Source of the DNA: Torymus aiolomorphi
Lineage: Eukaryota > Arthropoda > Insecta > Hymenoptera > Torymidae
Assembly: GCA_036365515.1 (NCBI GenBank)
Contig: CM070873.1
Span: 178,051,604 to 178,115,603, forward strand
Direction of reading: 5' to 3'
DNA: 64,000 nucleotides
The translations under genes were made by a program, and so were the position numbers. Of this stretch, positions 33,253 through 45,945 are shown piece by piece; within the stretch, counting starts at the first letter, position 1, and every line of letters begins with the position of its first letter. The notes beneath the pieces were generated by a model that made no database searches, was not told the DNA's origin, and worked only from the letters and a program-made list of their open reading frames with translations.

Positions 33253-35094
33253 GGTGGCTTCGGCGCGTAGTGCCGTATCAGGTCGGGGCCCCAGCGGAGG
33301 CCTCCTTTGTTTTTGGTAATTTATGAAATTTTAATCTTAGTAATTATCTCCAAACTACTTGAGGAAGTCTTAAAAAGTGCCAGTTTTGTTAAATTATGAA
33401 CAAAATTACCATTCTTATTACTTATGTGTCTGTCTGCTCCCAGTGCGCATGCGCAGAAACATGTTTACAAAGTTTATTGCTAATATCTCTTTAAGAGTGC
33501 TCCACCCCTGCGGCGGAAATAGGCAATAGCCAATCAAGGACCGCAAATTTTTCTGCACACATTACGCTTCGAATTTTTATTGAATCGGTGTAAAAATTAT
33601 CGCATAATGTTCCTTGAATATTAATACACGCTGGAAGACTCTTACATGTTAGCAAAAATTTTTATAAACGCAAGAAAAAAAATAAATAAAATTTGAGAGG
33701 TAGCGTCGTCTGCTCGGCGCGTAAGCGACTTGAAGATGCGTCTACTGCGGCTGCGCCGAGCGGGAGTAGGTTTGTACCCTCGTCGCGCGGTTGATTTAAA
33801 TTCAGTTTTTTCCGTTAACGCAATGTACAAATGTACAGTATTTTTAAAAGAGGTATAATATTTTAATAGGCATAATAATTTATTACATTTACTAGGATGT
33901 TATTTTTTATTTAATTTTTATATAATAATATTCAATTTTTGTGTTTGGAGTAAAATGTGATATAATAATATCACATTCATCGAAAATAATAATATCACGT
34001 TTATCGAAAATGTGATATAATAATATCACATTTTCGTGTTTGGAATATTAAAAATTTCTTATATATTTAAAGGCCTACACTCTCAAATCTACTATTTCAG
34101 ATTCGATTCCTTTACATACTTAAAAAAAGTTCTTATCACGGCGAAAATACTTAAATGCGAACTAAATAAAAAAGTACCGTGTCAACGGTAAAAAATTGTG
34201 TCGCGTCAGCGTGGTAGAATTCAGTCGCTTCAAAATGCTTTTTATATAAAAATTTCGATAATTTTGATTATAGTCAGTCATTTGCAGGAAATTGTATATC
34301 GTTAAAAATTTACCATGTTCCATATCCCACTTAATTAAAAGTCTAAATTAAATTATAATATTTTCTCCGCAATGGCATTTTCATTTACAAATTCAAATAA
34401 TGATATTACACTATTGTGTGATCAGATCCTTGTCATTAAAATTAATTAAAATTTGAAAGTATCAATAAACGTTCTGAAAAGATATACAATACAGTATATT
34501 GTATCTCTGTATAAAATAAAATTTTAACAATATAAAAATGACAAATATGAAATATTTGTCGCGAATCTTAGTAGCACCTCTACCCTACCTTCAAATCAAG
34601 AAAAAAAGCAACTTCGTGCGCTCTTAATTCCTTAACAAATTGAAATTCGTTATTCTAACTCAATCGTAAGCAAAAAAGAATTAAACCGATCCGTTAAAGA
34701 AACAAAATTCACGTTTGATTAATTCCAATCCAAACCCCTGTTGTCGTCCACTCGTCTATCCGATCAATCCAGCTGATCCCGCATTCGTTCCCATTAAAAA
34801 AAAATTTAAAAAGTAAACGAGATATCAATCGGCTGCAGTCGCTCATTCTCAGTAGCATCAGGACGCGGACTGCTCTCCGCGTTCGCGGCTCGGTTATCGA
34901 TGATCTCCTCGGAGTTCAAGTTTGAGTAGTTCGAGTCGACGTGCCGCCGGAGGCGTTTCTGGTCGCAGTCATGACGAGGCCGACGGCCGCCGATCCTTCG
35001 CACACGAACGTCAGGACGTACTTATAGTAGTCGCTGCAGCTGTTCTCCGGGCATCGCCTGAGGACGGAGAAAAAAATTTCGTACGACGTAATCC

Positions 35095-35396
35095 CCCTAC
35101 TACAAAATCTCAAGTGGGATTTCAGGTGAATTCTCAGGTGAAACGTCACCTGAATTTTTTCAAGTTAAATAATGCTAAAACAGATATAAAAGGTTTTATA
35201 ACGTGTGTTTTCCGACACCATCAGGATGGTAACACCTAAGAGCACGTTTAAAAATGAGAAAGATCTGCTATTAAGAATCTACAGTTATAACAAAGCTGTA
35301 AATTTAAAATCATCTGAGATTTTCGCGTGACATTTCATGAGGTGTTGTTTCACCTGAGAATTCATGTGAAATCTCACCTTAGATTTTTTAGTAGGG
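35095..35396. mobile_element. MITE in the left foldback arm (302 bp)
   Basis: Terminal inverted repeats CCCTACTA(c/a)aaaatct...agattttttagtaggg with further inverted words (tcaggtgaa..ttcacctga). No coding capacity. The same element occupies the mirrored place in the right arm. Confidence 0.7.
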
Positions 35397-35922
35397 CCTC
35401 CGCATACTTCGATGTTATACTGGAAGAGGGCCGGCTATAACAAAGTTTTTATTGCACTTGAATTGCACGCTCGCGTGGCCGTTCAAGTTTCGGATGAGCT
35501 TTCGTACTTGCCGCGGCAAGTCTGAACGGATTAGCGACTTATGCAATTAGTGCTTGCATGCTCAGCGCGATCTTGAAGGGAACGTTGCAGATTCCGTTTG
35601 ATAATAAACGCGTTTAAAATTTGTAATTGCTTTGTTATAAAGTTACTTATTTATGTTTTTTTTTGAACGAGAGGATAGGAAAATAATTTTTATTCTTACG
35701 CAATGGCAAAAGAAAGTCGACGTTGTACGTAAATTCTGAAGTTATAAATTCCCTTGGTATATCTCTGAAATCGTCCCGTACAACTGGCTCCATATTTTCA
35801 TTTTCGATCGAGCGGTAAAACTTTCATTTTCATAAAAACAAAAGTTTCATACTTACCTAATAACATTTTCGAATCAACGCAATTTGCGCAATGCAGTTTT
35901 TAAAGCGAAATTCACTTTAATA

Positions 35923-38900
35923 CAAGGTGTCCCATTTTAATCGCCCCAGGCAAATATCTTGAAAAGTATGAGAGATGGAAAAAAACTTTAAAAACAAAAG
36001 TTGTAGGATGCAAAGGGGGTCAGCTAATGGTAACAACGACTTTGACCTTGAACTCTATTTTCAAGGTTATTTCAAGGTCAAAGTGATTTTTTTAAATGAG
36101 AATCCCTACTTTTGACCCCGGAAATGGAAAGATCAGAAAATTTACGTTCAGAAAGATCTGATATGTTGGGGTTTCAAGGTCAACCAGCTAATTTAATGAA
36201 GTCGACCTGGGAATACCTCTAGGAAGGACAAAATTGACCTTGACGTTCAAGGTCATTTTAAGGTAAGTTGATTTTATAAAATGGAACCCCTTATTTTTGA
36301 CCCTGGAAATGGAAAGAGCGGAAGAATTTACGCCCGAATATGACCTTGACCTCTACATTGACTTTAACCGTGATCTGGAAGGTTAATTTAAGGTCAAGTC
36401 GATTTTTTTAAAATTCCCTTATTTTTGACCTCGGAAATGGAAAGAGAAGAAAATTTTACGTTCAGATATGTACCGTCATATGGTGTCAAAGTTGGCCCTC
36501 TGGGGTCAATTAAGGGTCAAATCGTGCTTGAGGTCAATTGGAGTCAAATTAATTTTTTTAATCTGATGTGTTCTTACTTTTGTCAGCGTAACTCTGAAGG
36601 ATTTTTGGGATTAATTTTCGGTATGAAAAGGTACTTTTCTTCTTGTTCTTTCTTGGTTAGGTTGGCACCATTGAAATGTACGGCTACGTCAAATGATATT
36701 TTTTAAGTACGAGTGACCGACTACTTTAAGGTAGTTATGAGGCGATGATTTAATGGTTTTGTTATGAGACAATTATAAATATTCGAATTCTTTAGTTTGG
36801 TCAATTTGGGAATATTTTCATTTTTTTCAAAGCGTAATAACAATACTGCACTCGAAAATAGGTAGAGTTAGTTATTTTTAGTGGTGTCACTGTGCACAGT
36901 ACAAATAAAGAAAACCTTTTGATTTCTTATTATTGAATAGCATACGGTAATGATTTCATGTGTTTATTAGAATAAATAACTTTTTCGCTCATTTCCGAAA
37001 ATTGCCTTCTTAATTTCTTTTTATACATACAATTGAAGTGGAAAACCAAATTTCTTTTCTGGTACCATATTCCTTTTTGAGATGGCTGATTACACGCCCC
37101 AAGAGATTGTGAATATGATAAAAGTTGTTGGTGAATGTCATGATAATTATAGGGCTGCAGAAAGACGCTATGCCGAGAAATATCCCAATGCCCGTCACCC
37201 AGATAGGAAAGCCATCAAAAGATTATTAACGCGAGCTGCACAAAGCTCCATCGTTCGTAAGAGGCGCAAAACTGGAACGAAACAGCACATTGCGCTGGGT
37301 GTGCGAGCTATTATTGATGAAAATCCCCACATTTCAACACGAGATTTGCAACGAATGCATGGTGTTCCCAAATCAACAGTAAATCGCCTGTTGAAAATAT
37401 CTAAATTTCACCCCTACCACGTTCGCCTTAGACAAACACTAGAGGATGGAGATTATGCGCGGCGTTTAAATTTTTGTCAATGGGCAAATAATCAGATACG
37501 TAGGGACCCTTTCTTTTTTGATCGAGTGCTATTCTCAGATGAAGCAAAATTTGATAATATGGGTGGTGTCAATCTTCATAATGCCCACTATTACGCTGAA
37601 CAAAATCCTCATTGGCAACGAGATCATCGAATCCAGAGACGTTGGTCAATAAACGTGTGGGCAGGTATAATTGGAGATCATGTGCTGGGACCTATCTTTT
37701 ACAATCAAAATTTGAATGGACAATTGTATTTGGATATTTTGCAAAACCAGCTACCTCCTCTATTAGAAGATATCCCACTTATCTTACGGCGGGATATGTG
37801 GTTTCATCAAGATGGAGCTCCTGCACATCGCGTTCGATCAGTCAAGAATTTTCTCAATGATATGTATCGTAATCGTTGGATTGGCATCGGCAGCCAAGTA
37901 CACGAGTGGCCGCCTAGATCCCCAGACCTCACACCTCTTGACTTTTTTTTGTGGGGAGTAGTTAAAGGCAAAGTTTTTGCACATGCTCCAACAACCTTAG
38001 AGAACATAAGGAAGAATTATGGAAGCTTTCCAATCCATTTCAGTGGAAACATTGAGGAATGTTCAAGCAAGCTTCCGAAGAAGGATGCAAATGTGTTTCA
38101 GAGAGAACGGACACTTGATCGAGCATTTGCTGCCTTAGATCTTCAAATGACAGTCCGTTAATCAATCGGCCCTTTTCAGGGCCAATGATGTGCGAAATCC
38201 TTTCGGCAACCTCCACGCGGTGCACATTGTGTAATGCTAATGTCGAGGGTAGTCTTTCTAATTTTCGATTCATTTGAGGGAGTAAAAATACTTTTAGATT
38301 CCTAAGTAACTCATAAAAACAGTGAAATCCACTTCAAAAAAATTAATTTATTTATTATTACCCTTAATTGACCCCAGAGGGTCAACTTTGACACCATATG
38401 ACGGTACATATCTGAACGTAAAATTTTCTTCTCTTTCCATTTCCAAGGTCAAAAATAAGGGGATTTTAAAAAAATCGACTTGACCTTAAAATAACCTTCC
38501 AGATCACGGTTAAAGTGATGGTCGAGGTCAAGGTCATATTCGGACGTAAATTCTTCCGTTTTTTCCGTTTCCGGGGTCAAAAATAAGGATTCCATTTTAT
38601 AAAATCAACTTATCTTAAAATGACCTTGAACGTCAAGGTCAATTTTGTCCTTCCTAGAGGTATTCCCAGGTCGACCTCATTAAATTAGCTGGTTGACCTT
38701 GAAACCCCAACATGTCAGACCTTTCTGAACGTAAAATTTTCTGCTCTTTCCATTTCCGGGGTCGAAAGTAGGGGTCCTCATTCAAAAAAATCACTTTGAC
38801 CTTGAAATAACCTTGAAAATAGAGTTCAAGGTCAAAGTCGTTGTTACCATTAGCTGACCCCCTTTGCACCCTACAACTTTTATATTTAAAGTTTTTTTCC

Positions 38901-38954
38901 ATCTCCCATACTTTTCAAGATATTTGCCTGGGGCGATTAAAATGGGACATCTTG
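35923..38954 (+). mobile_element. Tc1/mariner-like transposon, 3.0 kb with 595 bp terminal inverted repeats
   Basis: Inverted repeats 35,923-36,517 and 38,361-38,954 begin CAAGGTGTCCCATTTTAATCG, and TA lies outside each end (35,921-35,922 and 38,955-38,956). The repeats contain degenerate sub-repeats of the type tttgaccccggaaatggaaagagcag and ttcaaggtcaa. The single-copy middle holds a transposase gene. It lies in the loop of the foldback element. Confidence 0.85.
37082..38138 (+). pseudogene. Tc1/mariner (IS630) superfamily transposase, one frameshift near the C-terminus
   Basis: Cut-and-paste transposase. The N-terminus, MADYTPQEIVNMIKVVGECH, and an arginine-rich helix-turn-helix region (residues 1-110) resemble the DUF4817-type group common in arthropods. 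The DDE core shows FSDEAKF (D153), FHQDGAPAH (D244) and PRSPDLTPLDFFLWG (D287), giving 42 residues between the second and third acid, or 37 if D282 is taken. The frame that stays open to 38,161 loses similarity after residue ~311. In another frame, from about 38,013, RIMEAFQSISVETLRNVQ continues the family's usual C-terminus to a stop at 38,136-38,138. So one frameshift breaks an otherwise complete gene. The ATG at 37,082 is the natural start. Confidence 0.85.
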
Positions 38955-39296
38955 TATAATAGTATGTATAAGGAATCTATGAAATATATCTTTAATGAAT
39001 CTACGATAAATGTGAAGTAAAATAAAAACAAATAAAACATAAATAACTAACTTTATAACAAAGCAATTACAAATTTTAAACGCGTTTATTATCAAACGGA
39101 AACTGCAACGTTCCCTTCAAGATCGCGCTGAGCATGCAAGCACTAATTGCATAAGTCGCTAATCCGTTCAGACTTGCCGCGGCAAGTACGAAAGCTCATC
39201 CGAAACTTGAACGGCCACGCGAGCGTGCAATTCAAGTGCAATAAAAACTTTGTTATAGCCGGCCCTCTTCCAGTATAACATCGAAGTAGGCGGAGG

Positions 39297-39599
39297 CCCT
39301 ACCAAAAATCTGAGATGAGATTTCACATGAATTCTCAGGTGAAACAACACCTCATCAAATGTCACGCGAAAATCTCAGGTGATTTTATATTTACAGCTTT
39401 GTTATAACTGTAGTTTCTTAATAGCAGATCTTTCTCATTTTTAAACGTGCTTTTAGGTGTTACCATCCTGATGGTACATCGGAAAACACACGTTATAAAA
39501 CCTTTTATTTCTGTTTTAGCATTATTTAACTTGAAAAAATTCAGGTGACGTTTCACCTGAGAATTCACCTGAAATCCCACTTGAGATTTTTTAGTAGGG
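39297..39599. mobile_element. MITE in the right foldback arm (303 bp)
   Basis: Inverted counterpart of 35,095-35,396, with identical termini and neighbours. It must have been in place before the two arms became copies of each other. Confidence 0.7.
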
Positions 39600-41339
39600 G
39601 GATTACGTCGTTCGAAATTTTTTTCTCTGTCCTCAGGCGATGCCCGGAGGACAGCTGCAGCGACTACTGCAAGTACGTCCTGAAGTTCGTGTGTGGAGGA
39701 TCGGTGGCGTCGTCATGACTGCGACCAGGAACGCCTGCCGGCGGCACGTTGACTCGAACTACTCTAACTTGAACTCCGAGGAGATCATCGATAACCGAGC
39801 CGCGAAAGCGGAGAGCAGTCCGCGTCCTGATGCTACTGAGAATGAGCGATTGCAGCCGATTGATATCTCGTTCACTTTTAAAATTTTTTTTTTTAATGGG
39901 AACGAATGCGGGATCAGCTGGATTGATCGGATAGACGAGTGGACGACAATAGGGGTTTGGATTGGAATTAATCAAACGTGAATTTTGTTTCTTTAATGGA
40001 TCGGTATAATTCTTTTTTGCTTACGATTGAGTTAGAGTTACGAATTTCAATTTGTTAAGGAATTAAGAGCGCACGAAGTTGCTTTTTTCCTTGATTTGAA
40101 GGTAGGGTAGAGGTGCTACTAAGATTCGCTACAAATATTTCATATTTTTCATTTTTATATTGTTAAAATTTTATTTTATATAGAGATACAATATACTGTA
40201 TTGTATATCCTTTCAGAACATTTATTGATACTTTCAAATTTTAATTGATTTTAATGACAAGGATCTGATCACACAATAGTGTAATATCATTATTTGCATT
40301 TGTAAATGAAAATGTCAATGCGGAGAAAATATTATAATTTAATTTAGACTTTCAATTAAGTGGGATATGGAACATGGTAAATTTTTAACGATATACAATT
40401 TCCTGGAAATGACTGACTATAATCAAAATTATCGAAATTTTGATATAAAAAGCATTTTGAAGCGACTGAATTTTATCACGCTGACGCGACACAATTTTTT
40501 TACCGTTGACACGATACTTTTTTATTTAGTTCACATTTAAGTATTTTCTCCGTGATAAGAACTTTTTTTAAGTATGTAGAGGAATCGAATCTGAAATAGT
40601 AGATTTGATAGTGTAGGCCTTCAAATATATAAGAAATTTTTAATACTCCAAACACGAAAATGTGATATTATTATATCACATTTTCGATGAACGTGATATT
40701 ATTATTTTCGATGAATGTGATATTATTATATCACATTTTACTCCAAATACAAAAATTGAATATTATTATATAAAAATTAAATAAAAAATAACATCCTAGT
40801 AAATGTAATAAATTATTATTCCTATTAAAATATTATACCTATTTTAAAAATACTGTACATTTGTATATTGCGTTAACGGAAAAAACTGAATTTGTATCAA
40901 CCGCGCGACGAGGGTACAAACCTACTCCCGCTCGGCGCAGCCGCAGTAGTCGCATCTTCAAGTCGCTTACGCGCCGAGCAGACGATGTTACCTCTCAAAT
41001 TTTATTTATTTTTTTTATTGCGTTTACAAAAATTTTTGCTAACATGTAAGAGTCTTCCCGCGTGTATTAATGTTCAGGGAACATTATGCGATAATTTTTA
41101 CACCGATTTAATAAAAATTCGAAGCGTAATGTGTGCAGAAAAATTCGCGGTCCCTGATTGGCTATTGCCTATTTCCGCCGCAGGGGTGGAGCACTCTTAA
41201 TTCGGTAATCAACTCATATTTATGATGACAGCATTGTAATCGCCATTAAAAAATCTTCAATATTATATTTTGTTTTATAAAAATTTTTTATTTATAATGG
41301 AATAAATACAAAATCAATGTCTTTTTCCATAAGTTCCCC

Positions 41340-42330
41340 TTAACCTTATCCTGGAGGAACCAGCTTTTTGAGCTCGACCGTATGTTTATTCTATAGTTTT
41401 AAAAATAATTGCTCGTAATTTTTCTATAGCTTCAATGTATTTAATAATTCTTTTGAAATTCCATAACAATTTTTATTTTTGTATAATGTCAATTTCTTTG
41501 GAGTACATTTGCGTTCATTTTGTTAAAATTTGAAGGTTCTCCTAGATAAACCACCTTTTTGATCACGGTACCTTTTTTAATTGTAACTCGTAATTTACGT
41601 TTTCTTTGTTAAAGTTAGAAGATTCTTCGACTGTTATTAAAAGCCTTGTCATGGAGGAATCACCTTTTTTGATCACAATATCCTATTTATATTCTTCTAA
41701 GAGTTTTTCGGAAGGAATTGCTTCTGACTATATATTTAAGCCTTCTGAAAGTTTTTTCAACGGAATTGTGGAAAAATTTTACTCCTGAGATATCCACATT
41801 GTATATTCGTAAGGTTCTTTGACTGTTAACAAGAGCCTTGCCTTGGAGGAATCACCTCTTTGTCCATAGTGCAATGCTTTTGTATCGATAAATCCATATT
41901 ATTTTAAAGTTGGAAGGTTCTTGGACTATTTGTTGCTCTAGAGGAATGACCCTTTTGCTGTCAAAGTTCGAAGGAAGCTTAGATTTTGCTTAAAATTTTT
42001 ATAGAGGGCTTTCGAGGTCGCTAATCACAATCTTGCTATAAGACTATCCAAATTAAAAATGGCGGATCCAATATGGCCGTTAGGGATTCAAAAAAAGCTT
42101 AGATTTTGTTGAAAATTGGTATACAAAGATTTTGAAGGTCGCTGATCAAGATTTTGCAATTGGACTTTTGAAATTGAAAATGGCCGATCCAATATGGCGG
42201 TTAGTAGTTCGAAAAAAGCTTAGGTTTGTCTCAAAATTGTAATACAGAGGTTTCGAAGTCGCTGATCACGATTTTTCTATCAGACTTTCGAAATTCAAAA
42301 TGGCGGATATAATTTGACGGTCGAAAGTTC
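41340..42330 (-). mobile_element. Helitron copy 2, part beyond the TTAA element, with tandem sub-repeats
   Basis: Matches 25,560-25,850 of copy 1 (ctcgaccgtatgtttattctatag; tgtcaatttctttggagtacattt; ttgtaactcgtaatttacg). More ccttgactgttaac/gaggaaccaccttttt repeats follow to about 41,960. Then comes a threefold repeat of about 117 bp (from about 41,985, 42,100 and 42,215; shared words aagcttagattttg, gaggtcgctgatcac, aaaatggcggatccaatatggcgg). The 5' terminus is not clearly visible. Confidence 0.62.
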
Positions 42331-42530
42331 GCTGGAAGGGAGAAGGACGGGGGAGCTGAATGGGGGTCAAGGTGCGGCGTGGGGGCACGAGGAGGGGCCG
42401 AGGGGGCGCGAGGAGGGGCCGAGGGCGCGCGAGGCGATGGGCGAGGTGGAGCTGGGTGGTAAGAATTTTGAAACATCTATATAATATAGGGGATATATAT
42501 ATATATATATATATATAAGTATAAATGTAC
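42331..42530. other. Purine- and G-rich stretch followed by (TA)n
   Basis: 42,331-42,440 is strongly G/A-rich, with the repeated word gaggaggggccgagggg(c)gcgcgag. 42,497-42,516 is (TA)n. No gene. Confidence 0.6.
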
Positions 42531-42575
42531 TAGGGAGGCTTCGCCTTCTGCTCGCTCCGCTCGCCGACCCCTAGT
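42531..42575 (-). mobile_element. Helitron-type 3' terminus, third copy or fragment
   Basis: On the minus strand: ggcgagcggagcgagcagaa, then aggcgaagcct (small hairpin), then ccCTAG followed by T. This is the same GC block as at 12,845 and 25,865. Sequence to its right does not match the other copies beyond about 42,575, so it may be a solitary end. Confidence 0.5.
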
Positions 42576-45078
42576 TTTAGTGTGAATTGTTAAAAAAAAT
42601 ATTATAGTAAAAGCTAATACAACTGGAAATCGTTTTCTAAAATATGTGTAAACTGAATTTTGTTTTTTAAATCTCGAAATATTTATGATTTTTTTCTCTG
42701 TTCAAAAAAAGTCTTTTTCTAAATTTGTTAGATATGCTCAAAACAGATTGCTCTAAATAAGTTGTACATTAAAAATGAAGTTGGAGAGATAAACGCATAA
42801 CTAATCTCGAGACTGAAAAGTCATGCAACCTCAAGGTATAAATATGTTGGTTTTACAATTTGCTTTTTGATATGTTGCAATTCTCGACTGACTTTGAGTG
42901 CAACAACTACGTGTACAATGGCGCTATGATTATCTATTGTTCGAAAAAAAAAATGTTTTTTTCCTAAATTTGCTAGATATGCTCGAATATTCATTAAATT
43001 ATTAAATATATTCACATATAACAAAAGAATACATTATGTATGTTGTTAATGTAGCTTAAGGCCATGTGATACTCAAGTGAAAATCCCAACGTTACCGGCA
43101 TGTCGGTAATAATCCAGTAAAAGGGTGTTAAAAAATAATCACAGCAATTCTTTCGACTAAAAAATTTGTTCACGCCCGCCGTAATTCAACTAAGAGTACT
43201 ATAATAAATTTTCAGAACCTAATTCACAATTATCCGTGAGGTATTTTCATTCGAAAATTTTAAATGAATTTGTAGGCTAGAATATTGAACTGATCAGTCT
43301 AAAATTTCGTCCAGTTAATCTCCAAAATATAATCGAGGGCGTGAAAAAATTCTTTTTCCGAAATTCGATAAAAAGTATAATTATATATTTTATTATCAAT
43401 ATACCCAGTTGCAGTCAACGCACAGTGTAGGATTGCATTAGAGAGTAAGCTTGTCTACCAACCTTTGTTTCAGATCTATTACTTGCGATATAATCGTTTT
43501 CCCTAAATGACCATAGATGGCACAATTAGTAAATTTTTGTTTTATTTCAGAAAATTTTTCAAATGAAAATTTTCGTTTTTGTAAAAACATACTTTTCAAA
43601 AATTTAATTTAATTCAAACTTCAATATTATACATTATTACATCTGATTTTAATATCGTTCATTGCTGGCATTTGGAGGCTAGATAGTTATAGTGTAAAAT
43701 CAATGCTGTAGTGTACTGCAGCGCCGCGCGAGTTACTGAGCCGAGGCCGCGAGTCGGTGCTGCCGTCACGTCAGCCATGCGCACTTGCCACTGCGCTGTA
43801 CCCGCTCCAGCAGACAAGAAAGAAGTATGAAACCCAGCTTTCCTTAGTGCGACGCCGTGAGCCTGCAGTCAGCTGACGTGTTATTGTAATATCTTTGCAG
43901 AGAAAGATGGTCTTATGCAACTAACTTGTACTTTCTTAAAATCTCATTTAAATAATAATGTAAAATACTCTATTTAATCATAATAAATAGAAGGTAAAAA
44001 ATAAAATATCGGCTTTTACGAGTTGTCTTCTTCCATTGATTAGGAGAGAGCGGGACAAGTAGTGCAGGGACGTAAGTTGACAATACTAAGTATTATTTAG
44101 TCATTTATATGTACGTAACATCCAATTTGAGGTTATGTCATCTAATTTTATCTCTTGCCTAATAAAATCGATAGCAACTTATTTAATTGTTTTTCACCTT
44201 TTTTGCTTTTTGTTTTACTTCAATAGTAGAGCTTGAAGCATTTTTAGTATTGAGTACACATACCCAGGGAAAAGTAGGATAGTGTCGTAATTTAGAGGTA
44301 AATTTAATTGCATAAGCATTACAAAAGTTAGAATTTTAAAAAAGTCCTTCATAAATCTGATATTGTAAACGCACACCTATTTAAGGGCTCTGAATGGCGG
44401 CATGCGGTGGGGGGAGGATAGGGGAGGGGGCTTCCTCTCTCCACGCGAAGGCTCACCACTCACCTCCTCGCGCAGGCTTCTAACTCGGCGTTTTGTTTAT
44501 GTTTTCACTCATTTCTTCATTTTTTTAAAGGGATTTTTATGTTTGAAGACCACATAATCTCAATCTTCCGTAAGAAGTTATGTTACAAACTCGTTTTTCA
44601 AGAATTATTTTATTCACAAAATACGCAATGAAAAACACTGAAAAAATTCATGTAATTTTCGTTTAAATTAAGGAATAACATATAAAAGTTCTAAATTGTT
44701 GACTGCATTTTTCCAAAACGTATGACAGTCCTTAATAGTTTGAGCGATGTAAAAATACAAATAAAAAAAGTTCCTAGCATAAAGGGAAACTAGGTATAGT
44801 ATGACAATATATAGACATATACAGTTCACGTAAAAGTGCTAACTTTCGAGTTAAATATTTGTAAATTATGAGGTAGGTGGACATCCTACTTTATGCAACA
44901 ATATCGAGGTTATGAAAGAAAATTGTATAACTATCCATTCTAGCTCAGGAGTACTGTATCGGAACAACGAGGATGAAAACTGATATCATTCTTCTAAGAA
45001 TGGACTTATAATGAATGTAACAATTTAATTGCACATATTTAGCGAAAAATGAGCTAACTTGAGAAAAAGGCAATTGTA
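42576..45078. other. AT-rich non-coding DNA with two GC-rich islands
   Basis: No protein-like frame. 42,690-42,745 and 42,945-43,000 share ctaaatttg(t/c)tagatatgctc. GC-rich islands at 43,725-43,830 and 44,390-44,490 contain no recognisable motif. ttaaggccatgtgat at 43,057 looks like a TTAA-type TE end, but I found no partner. Confidence 0.4.
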
Positions 45079-45093
45079 CCCCCCCCCCCCCCC
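45079..45093. repeat. Poly-C tract
   Basis: About 15-16 C in a row, prone to length error in assembly. Confidence 0.8.
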
Positions 45094-45154
45094 GTGAATC
45101 TCCGAACATATAACAGAGCCGAGCTATATATGCGACATGAAAACTCCTTTTCGG

Positions 45155-45945
45155 TTGCAATCGTTCTAGCTACGCGAAAAGTATGAAATTCAGCCTTCAA
45201 ATATCACCTTTACCATCCTGCGCATCGTTGAACTGTGATACGTAATCTATTTGTTATTTATTTAAAGCCGTAAACCGAATTAATTTTTTTATTCTTTTTT
45301 ATCTTTTTAACTACACTGCAATCAATTCTCATCACTGCCGAAAAAATTCCGCATAGAATTATGTCTGTAATATGAAGCGCCTCGGGCCGGTCTGACGCTT
45401 CGCGTATAATACGGGCGCGGAGATCGCTGGCGGCTCACTCGGTCTCCACTTCCGTTGAATTACGCGCATGATGATATGGGTCAGTCACTACCTGAGAAAA
45501 CGACAGGTCATGAATTTGATGTTTCGACCAATGTTTATTACTGTACCCCGGACAAAAAAATAAATTCAGGAAACAAAAAAATTCCTGCATTTTTAGCGAA
45601 ACCTAATCTCAATAATCATTTCAACCTTTATAAGTATAAACACTCAGTTTCGGTTTGCAACAGGTGTTGAAAGTTTTCTGTGGCAATCGTTCTAGATACT
45701 TGAACTGTACGAAATGAAGCCCACAAATTTCCTGTTAACCATCCTACACATTGTTCAATTGTGATACATACTATTTCCTTAATTTATTTAATTTATTGAA
45801 AGCTGTAAACCGAATGAATTTATTATTTTTATTATCTATTAAACTAATCTGCAAACAATTGTGATCGCTTCCTAATAAATACCGAATAAAATTTGAAGGT
45901 TTGAAATATAAAACGCATCGGGCCCGTCTCCATCGCTTTGTTATA
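45155..45945. repeat. Direct duplication, two diverged 250-265 bp copies
   Basis: 45,155-45,405 and 45,680-45,945 share gcaatcgttctag, accatcct, tgtgatac, aaagc(c/t)gtaaaccgaat, atgaagcg/taaaacgc and tcgggcc(g/c)gtct in order. They differ at roughly one base in five. A 71-codon frame between them (45,455-45,670 plus) is not recognised. Confidence 0.6.

Larger units (their letters stand above)
33494..41197. mobile_element. Large TA-flanked foldback element with 2.2 kb arms
   Basis: The left arm, 33,494-~35,655, and right arm, ~39,035-41,197, are inverted copies with few differences. The termini AGAGTGCTCCACCCC...GGGGTGGAGCACTCT are each next to TA (33,492-33,493 and 41,198-41,199). Both arms contain the same 302 bp MITE, the same pair of AT-rich hairpins (gtgatat-aata-atatcac, near 33,957 and 34,010) and the same short frames. 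The loop holds about 270 bp of unique sequence and a mariner-like transposon. Similar frames in the two arms (33,642-33,830 and 40,861-41,049) are inverted copies and show no known domain. Confidence 0.8.
33253..41339. mobile_element. TTAA-flanked DNA element, carrying a nested foldback
   Basis: TTAA stands at 33,249-33,252 and 41,340-41,343, and joining the outer sides restores the Helitron repeat, as shown by copy 1 at about 25,553-25,580 (ccttgactgTTAAcattgcc). The ends read GGTGGCTTCGG and, inverted, GGGGAACTTATGG, so terminal similarity is weak. A TTAA target site is characteristic of piggyBac and Kolobok types. Its own sequence is only 33,253-33,493 and 41,198-41,339; the rest is a later insertion. 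No transposase of its own is present. Confidence 0.65.

Noticed and set aside
33494..41197. Polinton/Maverick element (long TIR starting with AG)
   Set aside because: No 6 bp target duplication and no polymerase, integrase or capsid genes; the only gene belongs to a nested mariner-like element.
45079..45093. G-quadruplex or regulatory poly-C element
   Set aside because: A plain homopolymer without further structure; could also be a sequencing length error.
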